Assembly (NCBI RefSeq): GCF_964340395.1 | Contig: NC_135554.1 | Coordinates: forward strand, 7,524,975-7,588,974 | Direction: 5' to 3' | DNA: 64,000 nt | Source of the DNA: Glandiceps talaboti | Taxonomy: Eukaryota > Hemichordata > Enteropneusta > Spengelidae | Part shown: positions 10,932-20,488 of the stretch, one piece after another | Position numbering within the stretch: position 1 is the first letter of the stretch | How the letters are laid out: each line of letters starts with the position of its first letter | Program-made: the position numbers and the translations under genes | The notes under the pieces: generated by a model | Database searches by the model: none | Told to the model about the DNA's origin: nothing | The model's input: the letters and a program-made list of their open reading frames with translations, nothing else

Positions 10932-12169
10932 ACCAGATGTAAACTGAGCGCCTCCCGTAAGGGAACCACTAATTATTAAAATTCAACTAAAAAAACTATG
11001 GTATAAACAAATTTGTGTTGCTGAGGAGAACTATGACCTTGGTATACAACATGATAATTGTTATTTTTGAACGATGTGTACGTGTGAACCATGGTTAAAC
11101 TCAAATTAATCTTCGAAGAGCATGAAGTGAACTGTAAGTTAACGTAATGTGTTCGATCCGGTAACAAAGCTGAAAAAAAAAGGTTTCAGTTTGAGTGAGA
11201 TAAAATGGTGACATGGGTCCAGCGATGTGGTGTATTTATTTATTGCTTCGGCCATGAACGAAGATGCTTCACCGGAATGGCTGTGTTATTGATGGAGACC
11301 TTTTGTAATCACGTCTACTAATAAGTAACCAATCATGTGTATAAGTAATGATAATATTTCGTAGTTTCTAAACTATCCAAGACGGCACATGAAAGTGGTG
11401 AAACGTTTTGCACAATATGTGTTATGTTCAAATTTGACAAGTAAGGCGTAATTTAGCTGAAAACCCACTCAACTTTGCAATTCAGATGTGAATCACTTCT
11501 ATTTGCGTTTACATTGTAGGAATTGTAGGATTTGGTTTACGCCGAATTCAATGTCACAAACACAGAAGTAGACGCCCGACAATCACAGCAAACGCTAACT
11601 ACAATATAATACAGTCGACATGTTCGAATCATGGACGCCATCCATGGACGCCATCTTACACTTCATGCATACGCATTTGTCTTCATTGCATTTTCGCACG
11701 GAATTGAACTTCATAAAGGTAGAACTCAATTGAAATATATAGTATTTGTATATACTCACCAAACGTTTCGAATTTGGTCTTCTCGACCCACTATTTCGGG
11801 CAGACTAGACGCAATATCATAAAACCATTGATAGCAACCGGCCGCTGAGGGCAGCCTTCCGAGTTTACTCAAATTAATATAGTGTAATTATATTAATTCA
11901 TATTGTCTTAACAGTTTAAAGTACATGAACAAATGTATTTTCTTATGTTTTATGAATATACTAATTTTTATTGATATTGAAGTATGGAGTCTTAAGATAT
12001 TGCTTAATTATTTGATTTCATTATTAAGCAAATTTATCTAATTAAACATTAACCATTCTGGCTCAAAACCTAATCAGGTCTAGCTATTACCCTAACGATT
12101 ATATATTCCAAACTTCATTACAATTGAGCCAGCCGAAGTTTAGAAAATGATGACACAGACACACACACG

Positions 12170-12237
<68 letters not shown>

Positions 12238-12288
12238 CACACAGACAGACATTCCCCTTTTAATACCTCCCGTACCCTTACGGGAGGT
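10932..12288 (-). mobile_element. Helentron-like element, reverse copy at 10.9-12.3 kb
   Basis: It begins CCAGATGTAAACTGA then CCTCCCGTAAGGG, the end also seen inverted at 43610-43641. It finishes with (GACA)n (about 12172-12250) and the palindrome CCTCCCGTA-ccct-TACGGGAGG (about 12266-12287). Between 11870 and 12150 is the family's AT-rich body with 'gagccagcc' and 'aacctaatcaggtctagctatta'. About 10990-11870 has no counterpart in other copies and is probably a later insertion. No transposase is present. Confidence 0.65.
12172..12250. repeat. (GACA)n microsatellite
   Basis: GACA units forming the internal microsatellite of the element ending at 12288. It gives a spurious Cys/Leu/Ser-rich minus frame. 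Confidence 0.95.
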
Positions 12289-12289
12289 A

Positions 12290-13320
12290 AAATAATCAAG
12301 TTGCAGCTAGTGCAGCTTTAAAAAGGGTGACATGGCAAGAGGAGACAGTAATGAATTGGATCATCAACATGGTATATTATTCATAGGAACGCCCTTTTCA
12401 TGGCTGGGTTTGTTTGTACAACTAATTTCAGTTGAAATGATAGCTTTATTGATATACATATGACAGACACGATTGGCAAGACACACATATGACATTTTGA
12501 ATTTAATATTTAGCGACACATACATATTTAAACTGAATGCCATCCGTAGGGGTAGTCTTGCAATATCATGATTTATGCAAAAAATGTATCTGTGATTGTT
12601 CAAGTCCTAGTGGACGTGAGTTGTCCAAAATGTTGTTCAAATGCCCGCTTCCTACTCTAAACACAGGAAAGCTTGCTATCCTCGACGTCACTCGGCTTTC
12701 TTGATCCCAGGATATACCCAGGATATGTACACTGACTCGTTTCCACAGCAAATAATACACGAAATTTAAACACTTACAACATTGCTATTACACATCCGAA
12801 AGTTAAATACTTCATGAAGTGATACGGTATTTTTGCCCTACGTCGTCCCTGGGTAAGGTTTATACATTCCTATTTCGACCGAGATTGACAGACTCACCAC
12901 TGAGCTCTGGATGTATATGCTACGAAGTTAGATACGTTCAAGATGTGTCGAACTTTGTAGCATATACATCTAGAGCTAACACACCATCTGCTCCAAACCC
13001 TACAAGGTTCTGTTTCCAACTTTCATTAACCTTGTGACATACACTTTTTGTGACTCTAACACCACCATCGGCATGTTCGTGTTGAACTTCCTTCTGTCCC
13101 ATTAAATTCACCTAGGTTTACAAGTAGGTTTGCCTACTCATTGCACGTAGACTATTTCACACTGCTGCATAGCTATATCAGTGTTTCTATTAATCAAAAT
13201 AGAAATATATTTAGCTTTGTTTCTGATATTGTTAGCTAAGGCATTCCTGATTCATCCAGCAATTGTTCTGATCATCTCTGAGCATTTGTGAGTGTTATCA
13301 TAGGTCGAATTTAATACCGA
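12290..13320. other. Unassigned stretch with one strong hairpin
   Basis: No exon could be confirmed. A minus-strand frame at 12566-12760 (containing SRIASFPVFRVGSGHL) looks protein-like but has no recognisable domain or splice borders. 12904-12977 forms a hairpin: 'agctctggatgtatatgc' pairs imperfectly with 'gcatatacatctagagct' across a ~22-base loop. Confidence 0.35.
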
Positions 13321-13326
13321 TGCTGT

Positions 13327-13382
13327 AAGGGTACGGGGGTATTGAAAGGGGGGTGTCTGTATGTCTGTCTGTCAGTCAGTCA

Positions 13383-13428
<46 letters not shown>

Positions 13429-13552
13429 GTCTGTCTGTCTGTCTGTCTGTCTGTATGTCTGTGTCATCATTTTCTTAAAAACGGCTGGCTTAATTATACT
13501 GAAATTTGGTACACACAATGGTTCGGGTAATGGCTAGACTTCATTAGATTTT
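13327..13552 (+). mobile_element. Truncated Helentron-like element
   Basis: Forward copy starting 'gtaagggtacggg', then (GTCT)n (13363-13460), then the family words 'tgtcatcatttt' and 'ggctggctta'. It stops where the LINE 3' tail begins, so the LINE insertion or a later deletion cut it. Confidence 0.6.
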
Positions 13553-14240
13553 GATAATAATGATAATAATAATAATAATAATAATAATATTTATTTTTCT
13601 GTACCGTAAATCCATAAAATGCTCTAAATGGTTCACAAATGTAAAAAAAAGAAGAGAAAAAGCACTTGACACTAAAGCAACACTTGATACATGTTAAGAG
13701 ACAATTAATTAAAAGCTTTTTGGAAAAGATGTGTTTTTAAACTTTTCTTAAAACAATCAATGGTATTACACATTCTAATCCCAGCTGGTAAATCATTCCA
13801 TAACCGTGGAGCAACATGGCTGAAGGCCCGTTTGTAGACGAGACCTCGTAAACGGAACCTCAAGCAAGCCCGAATCTGAAGAATGCAGACGATGCGTAGT
13901 ATTTCTTGGTGTTACAAGATCAACAATGTACATAGGCGCAAGTCCATGAAGTGCCTTAAAAACTAGTAGTAAAACTTTTAATTCAATTGTACACTCGATT
14001 GGGAGCCAGTGAAGTGATCTTAAAACAGGAGATATATGATCATACTTGCGACAGCCAGACAATAGGCGAGCCGCGCTATTTTGAACAAGCTGTAGTTTCC
14101 GTAGTAAACACAAAGGAAGCCCAAAAAACAGTACATTACCATCATCTAACTTAGAAAAAATGAAAGCAGGAATGAGCCTTTCAAGTGACAACATCAAAGC
14201 GATGATCAGAGAAAATCGAAAACAACGACTTACAGAAAGC
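13553..14240 (-). mobile_element. LINE remnant (CR1/L2-like), 3' end
   Basis: The minus strand encodes the C-terminal region typical of CR1/L2-group reverse transcriptases. The 'thumb' block is LPLCLLRKLQLVQNSAARLL, then HISPVLRSLHWLPIE, LLVFKALHGLAP. After a frameshift near 13850 the family ending continues in another frame (HVAPRLWNDLPAG, then LKTHLFQKAFN and stop). The element ends at left in an (ATT/ATA)n tail (13553-13590). It is 5'-truncated and dead, since the reverse-transcriptase catalytic domain is absent. It abuts the truncated repeat at 13327-13552. Confidence 0.85.
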
Positions 14241-14844
14241 GTCCACATATAAACATATCTTGGTCTTATCTTACCTGATTGGCAGTTCAGACCAATAAAC
14301 CCCACAACACATGTCATGTCGATGAACATTCACCATTAGTCCTATCACATGGTTTTAACAGTTACAATTGGTACATATACCTATCTGATTAAATGTATTA
14401 TCATCACAACCTTACAAATAAAAAAGAAGCTCCCCAGTCAAGGTTTCATTTGGGAAACCCGCAAATTGACAACAATAAAAAAGACTAGACATTACACCAT
14501 AATAATTTCATTCAGCATCAACATTCTGAAATATGTTTGCATAGTAGTACATACATAACTCATGATGGTAATTACTTGATATATTGAGAATAAGATCACA
14601 CGTTTATCACAATGCTAGAGTGCAGAATGTCCTATTTTACTCGTTTCTTTGCCAAACTGTATTACACGTTTTTATATACAGATTAGATTCACTGTTAAAT
14701 AAAAGCATTACGTTAATAGCCACCCTTTTTCATTTAATTGTAAATGTAAATGTTTTTTGCTTTTTTCAAATAATCTATTTGCTTCCTCAAAATCGAAAAC
14801 ACACTGGACAAACTTCCAATAACAAGAACAAAAATACTACTTAC

Positions 14845-14979
14845 CGTGAATATTAACCAGGTAAAAGTTTGGTATATTACTATCTGTACGATCATCAAAA
14901 CAGCAATCTCTTGCAAGACAGTCAGTCATATCGTTTGAACTGCAACTTACGCGATTTGCAGCTGTGATGTCACATTCGT
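14845..14979 (-). CDS. Third trefoil exon of gene B
   Basis: This 135-bp phase 1-1 exon is bounded by acceptor AAAAAG (preceded by a C/T-rich stretch) and donor GTAAGT. The peptide contains ECDITAANRVSC, then CLARDCCFDDR: a trefoil with C-C spacing shortened to seven residues before the C-x4-CCF core. It is too short and too interrupted by the true frame choice to appear as a long ORF. Phase 1 matches the upstream exon at 15411-15548, so the modules join in frame. The final Cys expected after the CC pair is not obvious before the donor and may lie in the next exon. Confidence 0.7.
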
Positions 14980-15410
14980 CTTTTTCATATACATGAGAGA
15001 AGAATCAATACTTATATGTGAGGAAACGGTATGCAGGGTAAATATGAACGCCATTACGTTTTAAAATAAGGCATAAACCGGTGTCACTCCTCCTCCCGAT
15101 ACACATCATACGCATGACTGTTGTTATCTTTAGTAAACACGATGTATGTATACCATACATGTAAAGCTTAATATAGCATAATATCTTGGAAGTGTGACAA
15201 TTATCTCATTAAACTGTGCTGTGTAAGTAAGTAAACTATTTACAATTTGCTGATTTACACTGAAATATTGTAAAATGAAATGTAAAATTATGTTGACAAA
15301 ATAAATTGGAACTTGTCTTGGAACATTTACAATTCAACTTAAATATATATTCCCTATGTATATGTAGGCTTGATGGAATAACAAAATAAGAAAAAGCAAG
15401 TTATACGTAC

Positions 15411-15548
15411 GAGCTAAGAAACAAAACCTGCCATCTGCCAATTGTCCATGGAACCAACAACAACCCATTGCGAGACATTCTATTCTCCAAACTTTTGGAA
15501 CGACATGACCGCACATGTTTCGATCTGATTCTTCCATAGAACATCTTT
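15411..15548 (-). CDS. Second trefoil exon of gene B
   Basis: This 138-bp phase 1-1 exon is bounded by acceptor TTACTTAG and donor GTACGT. The peptide has RCSMEESDRNMCG, ECLAMGCCWFHG and GRFCFLA, giving six cysteines in trefoil order with the hallmark C-x4-CCW and final Cys. The second-to-third Cys gap is 11 residues rather than the usual 9-10. It lies on the same strand between the first trefoil exon (18907-19047) and the third (14845-14979), with the Penelope-like element in the intervening intron. Trefoil arrays occur in secreted mucin-associated proteins; the precise role is unknown. Confidence 0.8.
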
Positions 15549-15782
15549 CTAAGTAATGCATATATACGGTGACAATGTAATGGTTATGTGAAAATGTTAC
15601 TGCAAACGTTAACGACCATGCATCACCCCTTTATAAATAATGATGGTAATATTCAGACACCAGAAGATTTATAAACTTATTTGGAGGATGATTCATAAAA
15701 CGTGACAATTTGAATACAGTTGGACACGTTCTACGGAAGAAACAATATATATCTACATTAACATTTATAGCTCGATATGCAT

Positions 15783-15887
15783 GGAAATTACATATTAGTA
15801 TTAAAATGCCAAACAGGCTTCATGTGTCGTGTGTGTTTATTTTGGTTCATGAATGTACCAATTATTGTAGAATTTCAAGTGCGAATT

Positions 15888-15890
<3 letters not shown>
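15783..15890 (-). mobile_element. Helentron-like element, copy B, left fragment
   Basis: Matches 1122-1230 of duplicon A, and its continuation resumes at 18395. The two halves are separated by the Penelope-like element and its (TA)n borders. Confidence 0.7.

Positions 15891-15946
<56 letters not shown>
15890..15946. repeat. (TA)n bordering the Penelope-like element
   Basis: Pure TA tract immediately beyond the 3' end of the element. Confidence 0.95.
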
Positions 15947-15949
<3 letters not shown>

Positions 15950-15969
15950 TTGGTAGTACTGGAACTCTT

Positions 15970-16026
15970 TCTTGGTTGTAACTCGGAGTTTCACGCATGG
16001 TGCGATCATCAGACACTCTGAGGTCT
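15970..16026 (-). ncRNA. Hammerhead ribozyme in Penelope-like element 3' region
   Basis: The minus strand has CTGATGA (16006-16012), CGCA/TGCG stem II, GAAAC (15988-15992) and a short stem III. The adjacent stem I is weak (TGT/ACA), so activity is uncertain. It is related to the motif at 32594-32652. Confidence 0.65.
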
Positions 16027-16217
16027 ACTCTCTGGGTGTGCTGTATATATAGAGTGTAGACAATAGAAATACCATCACTATTGTCTGTGTCGGTGGGTAG
16101 GTGTTGTATGTGTGGAGGTGTTGGTTGTTATTGTGTGAGTTATTGGGTGCGGACAAGTAAGTGTTGGCGGGTTGTTACATGTTGGGCTTTGACGTTCCGT
16201 TAGTTAACGGGTTTAGT

Positions 16218-18239
16218 TTAGGTGATAGATGCTCTATTGAAGTTGGACAAATAAAACTTATTCTCGTGTCGGCATTTGGATATCAACTCAGTTCTTTTGT
16301 TTAGTGTGGAGCTTTTGTCTGCTTTAATGATGGTTAGTTTTTCGGTTAAACACAGGTTGCATCGTTTTGTTTTATTGGTGTATGCTTGGGCTTTCTTGCT
16401 GATGGACCAGGATACGGAAAAAGGCTCATTGTTTCTTTTCAGTTTCCAAATGTGTTTTGATAGTTCTGTGCTGTTTTCGTGTTTTTCATGTTTGAATGAC
16501 TGTTTGTGGTTGGCGTATCTCTGTTTGAAGTTGTTCTCTGTTAGACCGATATATACTTTTGTTTGTTTTCCGTGGACGGTGGCTTGGTATACGATGTTTT
16601 CCGTTTGGCATTCGCCGTTCAGAGGGCAGGTGTCTTTCTGTCTGCAATTGCAAGGTTTTTGAGTGGGTTTAGTTTCGCTGTTGGAGATGGTGGCGTTATG
16701 CGCTTTGATTATGGTAGCCATGTTTGGCATGCAGCTATAACTGACTTTGACATTGTTTCTGTTGAATATTTTGTGTAACTTAGAGTCTGCTGGGAAATGT
16801 TTTGCAATTAGGTTGAGGAATCGTTTGCCTACATTGGTGGCTACGTTTTTGCTGTATGGTGGGTTAAACCAGATGGTGTTTCTATTTCTGTTTTTCTTGT
16901 TTTTCTGCGTCGGGGTGCTGGTGTACGTTATGTTCTCTTTGTGGCCGCTGGTTTTTAGTGCATTTTGGTACAGTGGGGCTGCCTGGTTGAAGATGTGTTC
17001 GTCGGATGATATGTCGGAAATTCTACGGCCGATGGCTGACGATATGTTCTTGATGATGCTGGGTGGATGGTTAGACTGCGTGTGTATGTACATGGGGTTG
17101 TCGTTGGGTTTTCTGTAAGGGTAATATTTACCGTTGTTGAGGTTGAGCGTTATGTCTAGGAAGTTGACGGTTTTCAGATTGGTGAGTATGGTTATTTTTA
17201 ACCCCATGGCTTTGAAGGTTTTAGTTATGTCTTTTCTGATGCTTTCTGATTTACTTCCGGTGATGTTCTTGAAGGCGGCGAGTCCGTCGTCCCTATAGAG
17301 ACCTATGTTTTCTTTACCGTATTTTTTGGCTAATTTGTGTAGTATGAATATTCCGACCAGTTCGCATATTTCGGCCCCGTCGTTGCTTCCCATTGTGACG
17401 TCAAATGATCCATTACTATTCTTTTTTACCCATGGTTTGGTTTTATCAAAGAGGAGAGATTTCCGCGCGTGCATGATAATTTGTTTGTCTTCATCTGATA
17501 TGGTGGTGTATTGGCCGGCAAATTTGAGGGATTCTAATAACAATTTTTCGGTTATGGATGGGTAAAAGTCGCATATGTCGAAGCAGGCGAAAGTGTGTTT
17601 GTTTTTGTCCTCTAAGTTCTTGAACCATTCGATGACTGACATAGAATTTTTCCATTGGTTGACGGCGACTATGGGTCTTATGTTTTGGAGGATGGTGTCA
17701 AGTATTTTTTTGCTAATAATGCCTATCTCGCTTTTTGCGGGGTTGATTAGTCTGCAAGGTAAACTGTGTTCGAAATTGTCTTTATGGTCTTTTAGCGTTA
17801 TAAAAGCTTCTTTCTTGGCGAGTATTTCAGTCCTATCGTCTAAATCGAGTTTTTGTGCTATACTTTTTGCTTCTGCGTTAATGCTGTTGTAGGCTCTATC
17901 ACTGGCGGGTTTGTAGTGTTTGGTTATATTATCTCTAAGGAGTTTGTTGTATTGATCTTTTTGAAGGAGGTACAGGTTTCTGGTTTTATCGGCTGGGATG
18001 ATCATTTCGCGGGAGCTTTTGATTTTTCTAACATCGTTTCTAAGTGTGGTTTGGAACGGGTCATTGATTTTACGGAATTTGATGTCTTCTATGAGTTTTA
18101 ACATATCATTCTCGAATGGTCGAAGTTCGTCGATTTGTGGTGGGCATCTTTTGCTATTGAAACCGAAATTTGTTTTTGTAGTGGTGCTATCGTTTTCGCC
18201 TGATTGTTTTTTGAGAAAAAAGAATGCCTTCCATCGCAT
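16218..18239 (-). CDS. Penelope-like reverse transcriptase with GIY-YIG endonuclease
   Basis: 673 residues without a stop. Residues 80-90 carry IIPADKTRNLY and 146-175 LKDHKD with CRLINPAKSEIG, both typical of the Penelope-like RT fingers. Motif A is FDICDFYPSI (220-229) and the catalytic box is YRDD (315-318), where Arg replaces the more common Val/Ala-type residue. A Cys cluster (C530, C532, C538, C544) precedes a GIY-YIG nuclease: VYQATV (550-555), VYIGLT (562-567), R574, then SKHIW, CNLC (627-630) and E633. The enzyme would nick target DNA and reverse-transcribe its RNA. The intact frame suggests recent activity, but the 5' truncation makes this copy itself non-autonomous. Several plus-strand frames of 60-130 codons are its antisense shadows. 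Confidence 0.93.
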   Translation of the reverse strand: MRWKAFFFLKKQSGENDSTTTKTNFGFNSKRCPPQIDELRPFENDMLKLIEDIKFRKINDPFQTTLRNDVRKIKSSREMIIPADKTRNLYLLQKDQYNKLLRDNITKHYKPASDRAYNSINAEAKSIAQKLDLDDRTEILAKKEAFITLKDHKDNFEHSLPCRLINPAKSEIGIISKKILDTILQNIRPIVAVNQWKNSMSVIEWFKNLEDKNKHTFACFDICDFYPSITEKLLLESLKFAGQYTTISDEDKQIIMHARKSLLFDKTKPWVKKNSNGSFDVTMGSNDGAEICELVGIFILHKLAKKYGKENIGLYRDDGLAAFKNITGSKSESIRKDITKTFKAMGLKITILTNLKTVNFLDITLNLNNGKYYPYRKPNDNPMYIHTQSNHPPSIIKNISSAIGRRISDISSDEHIFNQAAPLYQNALKTSGHKENITYTSTPTQKNKKNRNRNTIWFNPPYSKNVATNVGKRFLNLIAKHFPADSKLHKIFNRNNVKVSYSCMPNMATIIKAHNATISNSETKPTQKPCNCRQKDTCPLNGECQTENIVYQATVHGKQTKVYIGLTENNFKQRYANHKQSFKHEKHENSTELSKHIWKLKRNNEPFSVSWSISKKAQAYTNKTKRCNLCLTEKLTIIKADKSSTLNKRTELISKCRHENKFYLSNFNRASIT

Positions 18240-18324
18240 TCTCCGGATGACGCTTTCAGTTTTTTCGATGAGTTTTTTTGTGTAAGTGTTCGAAGGTGGG
18301 AGGGGGATGTTCTTTAGAGAGTAG

Positions 18325-18394
<70 letters not shown>
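18325..18394. repeat. (TA)n at the 5' truncation of the Penelope-like element
   Basis: The TA tract interrupts the open RT frame on one side and host repeat sequence on the other. Confidence 0.95.
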
Positions 18395-18396
<2 letters not shown>

Positions 18397-18842
18397 TTGA
18401 TTATAGAAATTAAACATTTCCGTCAATAGCTACTCCAACTGGCTTTAAAGACAGATTTGCCTGGTTTTGGTTGATGTATGGACCAATCTTTGCGGAATTT
18501 GAAGTATCTATTCTTTGTTAATTTTAGATTAGCAAACTTTATAGGACAGGTGTTTTGTTATAGTTAACAGATGTGTAAGTAGTATTGCTAAATAACAGTG
18601 ATTGGATGTTTAAAAAAATCTAAGCAGCCTCTCATGGTACCCAATTTCTTTAGAATCGACGCAGTAGTTTTTGGGATATCATGTCGATCCACGGATAAAG
18701 ATACCCATAGACAAACAGGCAGGCCGACCGACACACAGAGAGAAACTAAGAAAGAAAAGAAAAAAATAAAAGGAAAGAAAGAGAAAGAAAAAAAGACAAA
18801 GAAAGAAAGAAGGAAAAACAGAACATTCCCTATCGGAAGGTA
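18395..18842 (-). mobile_element. Helentron-like element, copy B, right fragment
   Basis: Matches 1246-1792 of duplicon A, including 'ctggctttaaagacagattt', the GACA-type units and a GAAA tract (18745-18825). It ends in a degraded hairpin ('tatcggaaggta'). Confidence 0.6.
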
Positions 18843-18906
18843 AATATGAAAGATATGTAATTATAAATCAAGCCTAGGGCATAAAAATGTACTCGGGTAT
18901 ACTTAC

Positions 18907-19047
18907 TTGGCAGACTGCACTGTGGTACACCACTGCTAACAATACTGTCATAACAACAACCAATACCGACACAAGTGCTTTCTAGATCATCATATTCGTT
19001 ACATTCGAAGCGATTGCTTTCCACTTCAACCTTGTCGCAATCCTGAC
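18907..19047 (-). CDS. First trefoil exon of gene B
   Basis: A 141-bp phase 1-1 exon with acceptor CTATAG and donor GTAAGT, the same borders as its duplicate at 1852-1992. The peptide is QDCDKVEVES, RFECNEYDD, CVGIGCCYDS, then VPQCSLPS. All six trefoil cysteines are kept, with only conservative differences from gene A, so purifying selection is plausible. It is preceded by the phase-1 signal exon at 20416-20488 and followed by two more trefoil exons. The product is inferred to be secreted with at least three trefoil domains. Confidence 0.92.
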
Positions 19048-20301
19048 CTATAGATTTGTAACAGATGCATAATTTATCATGTAGAGTGTAAGTGATAACT
19101 TATAGTGGAAGTGAATATAAAGCAAACAAAAGTTAAAATAAGCATTAAATACAAATAAACCGACCACAATATTACGTCATCCGTATATTAAAACAAACAT
19201 GCTAGCACACATTCATGTACACTATAAAACATATCTTCACACACATTTGCGCACGTTATTGTCTAACCATTGAACTCAGAATAGAAGCTTCTTATCTTCC
19301 TTAGTTACTAACATTCTGTTTTAAAGATTTTTTGTCCATGTGATCACGAAAGTGCTCCACGGCATCTTCCACTTAGTAGTCATGAATTTAAATTGAGCAA
19401 GTCAAAAAGAGGCTCAAATACTATGCCATACCATGAGAGCCATCAGAGTTGGGGCTGACAACTCTAGCAGATTTCATAAGCGTTCATGTTCTTATATACG
19501 GACATACATTACTGTCGTGCGCCCTCAACGTTAAACATTGCCTTAGTAATACGTTCATGTAAGAATGCCTTGAACCGTACGTAGCGAGCATAGGTAACCC
19601 ACCTACATGACTATATACTGTCAAACCAGTATGTCACGTGAATATGACAGTCAGCGGCATATTTAATATAACCTGTATGCTGGTACGCTGATCATATAAC
19701 TAATGATATATACGGCCACGGACTTTGAAGTGCGCAAATCAACAAGTTGCTTGCATATGATGCTAAATTATCGTTATCTTGTTTAGGTCCGGAAAAAACC
19801 TGTTTGAAGTCTCGACAGAGTGGATGCGGAAACCGTCATCAACTTACACGTAAAAAGACAATATACAACCTAATATGAAAAGAAACCAATAACAAAGAGA
19901 CTAAAAAGAAAACAAGAAAATTTGTTCTTGATCCCATGAACATTATACCACTGGATCTAAGCGTGCTGAAGTGTTACTATTGTATATTAATTTAGAAAAA
20001 AGTAGGATATACATAGCTGTGATTTCGGCAAATATCCCACTTCCACTTTTATGATGTACTTTCTATGATAACATAAGACTAACTATTTAATGTAACATAG
20101 GTGAGCTGACTATATGGACCATGCTCTCTCTGAAACAACTCTTAATACAGGAAGTGACGTCTTGTTGTTGTTTTGAAAACATTCAAGTCAAATTTAGGCT
20201 GAAATCTACCTTATATAATCAAATGAGTCTGACAAGTTACACAATGGCTCCCACACACTACCCACATCCACAACCAAGCACCCATCCAACCCCGACCCCC
20301 T

Positions 20302-20305
<4 letters not shown>

Positions 20306-20364
<59 letters not shown>
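20306..20364. repeat. (CA)n microsatellite
   Basis: CA dinucleotide tract in gene B's first intron, orthologous in position to 6259-6276 in duplicon A. It creates His/Thr and Val/Cys frames. Confidence 0.95.
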
Positions 20365-20366
<2 letters not shown>

Positions 20367-20415
20367 TGTACTGCAAGTCTATAATGTTAACTGGGTCACA
20401 AAGACATATACATAC

Positions 20416-20488
20416 CGTTGATAACATCATTAAAAAAAACATTCAGTGTCAACGAAACCAATAGGGCTGCACTCAGTGGCTTCGCCAT
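20416..20488 (-). CDS. Signal-peptide exon of trefoil gene B
   Basis: Encodes MAKPLSAALL, a hydrophobic core and VIN-G, ending at a phase-1 GTATGT donor. An upstream in-frame Met would add about 56 hydrophilic residues (starting MHYLSLYVYM) before the signal. That extension is not kept in copy A and would bury the signal, so this Met is preferred. It splices in frame to 18907-19047. The predicted mature protein begins at or near QDCDKV. Confidence 0.87.

Larger units (their letters stand above)
15947..18325 (-). mobile_element. Penelope-like retroelement, 5'-truncated
   Basis: About 2.4 kb between two (TA)n tracts. It contains the 673-codon RT/GIY-YIG frame (16218-18239), a ~270-bp 3' region and a hammerhead motif at 15970-16026. 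The frame stays open upstream of its first Met (SLKNIP, then EKTESVIRR) until it hits the TA tract, so the 5' end is lost. In duplicon A the flanks are contiguous around 1228-1245, so B was hit after duplication (or A lost the element cleanly, which is less likely). Its domain order, RT then C-terminal GIY-YIG, is that of canonical animal Penelope-like elements. Confidence 0.9.

Noticed and set aside
12566-12760. Minus-strand frame with protein-like composition
   Set aside because: No domain, no splice borders and no link to gene B phases, so it is mentioned only as unassigned sequence.
16276-18285. Plus-strand frames of 71-128 codons
   Set aside because: Antisense shadows of the Penelope-like RT/GIY-YIG frame.
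20206-20442. Val/Cys-rich and His/Thr-rich frames
   Set aside because: Produced by the (CA)n tract in gene B's intron.
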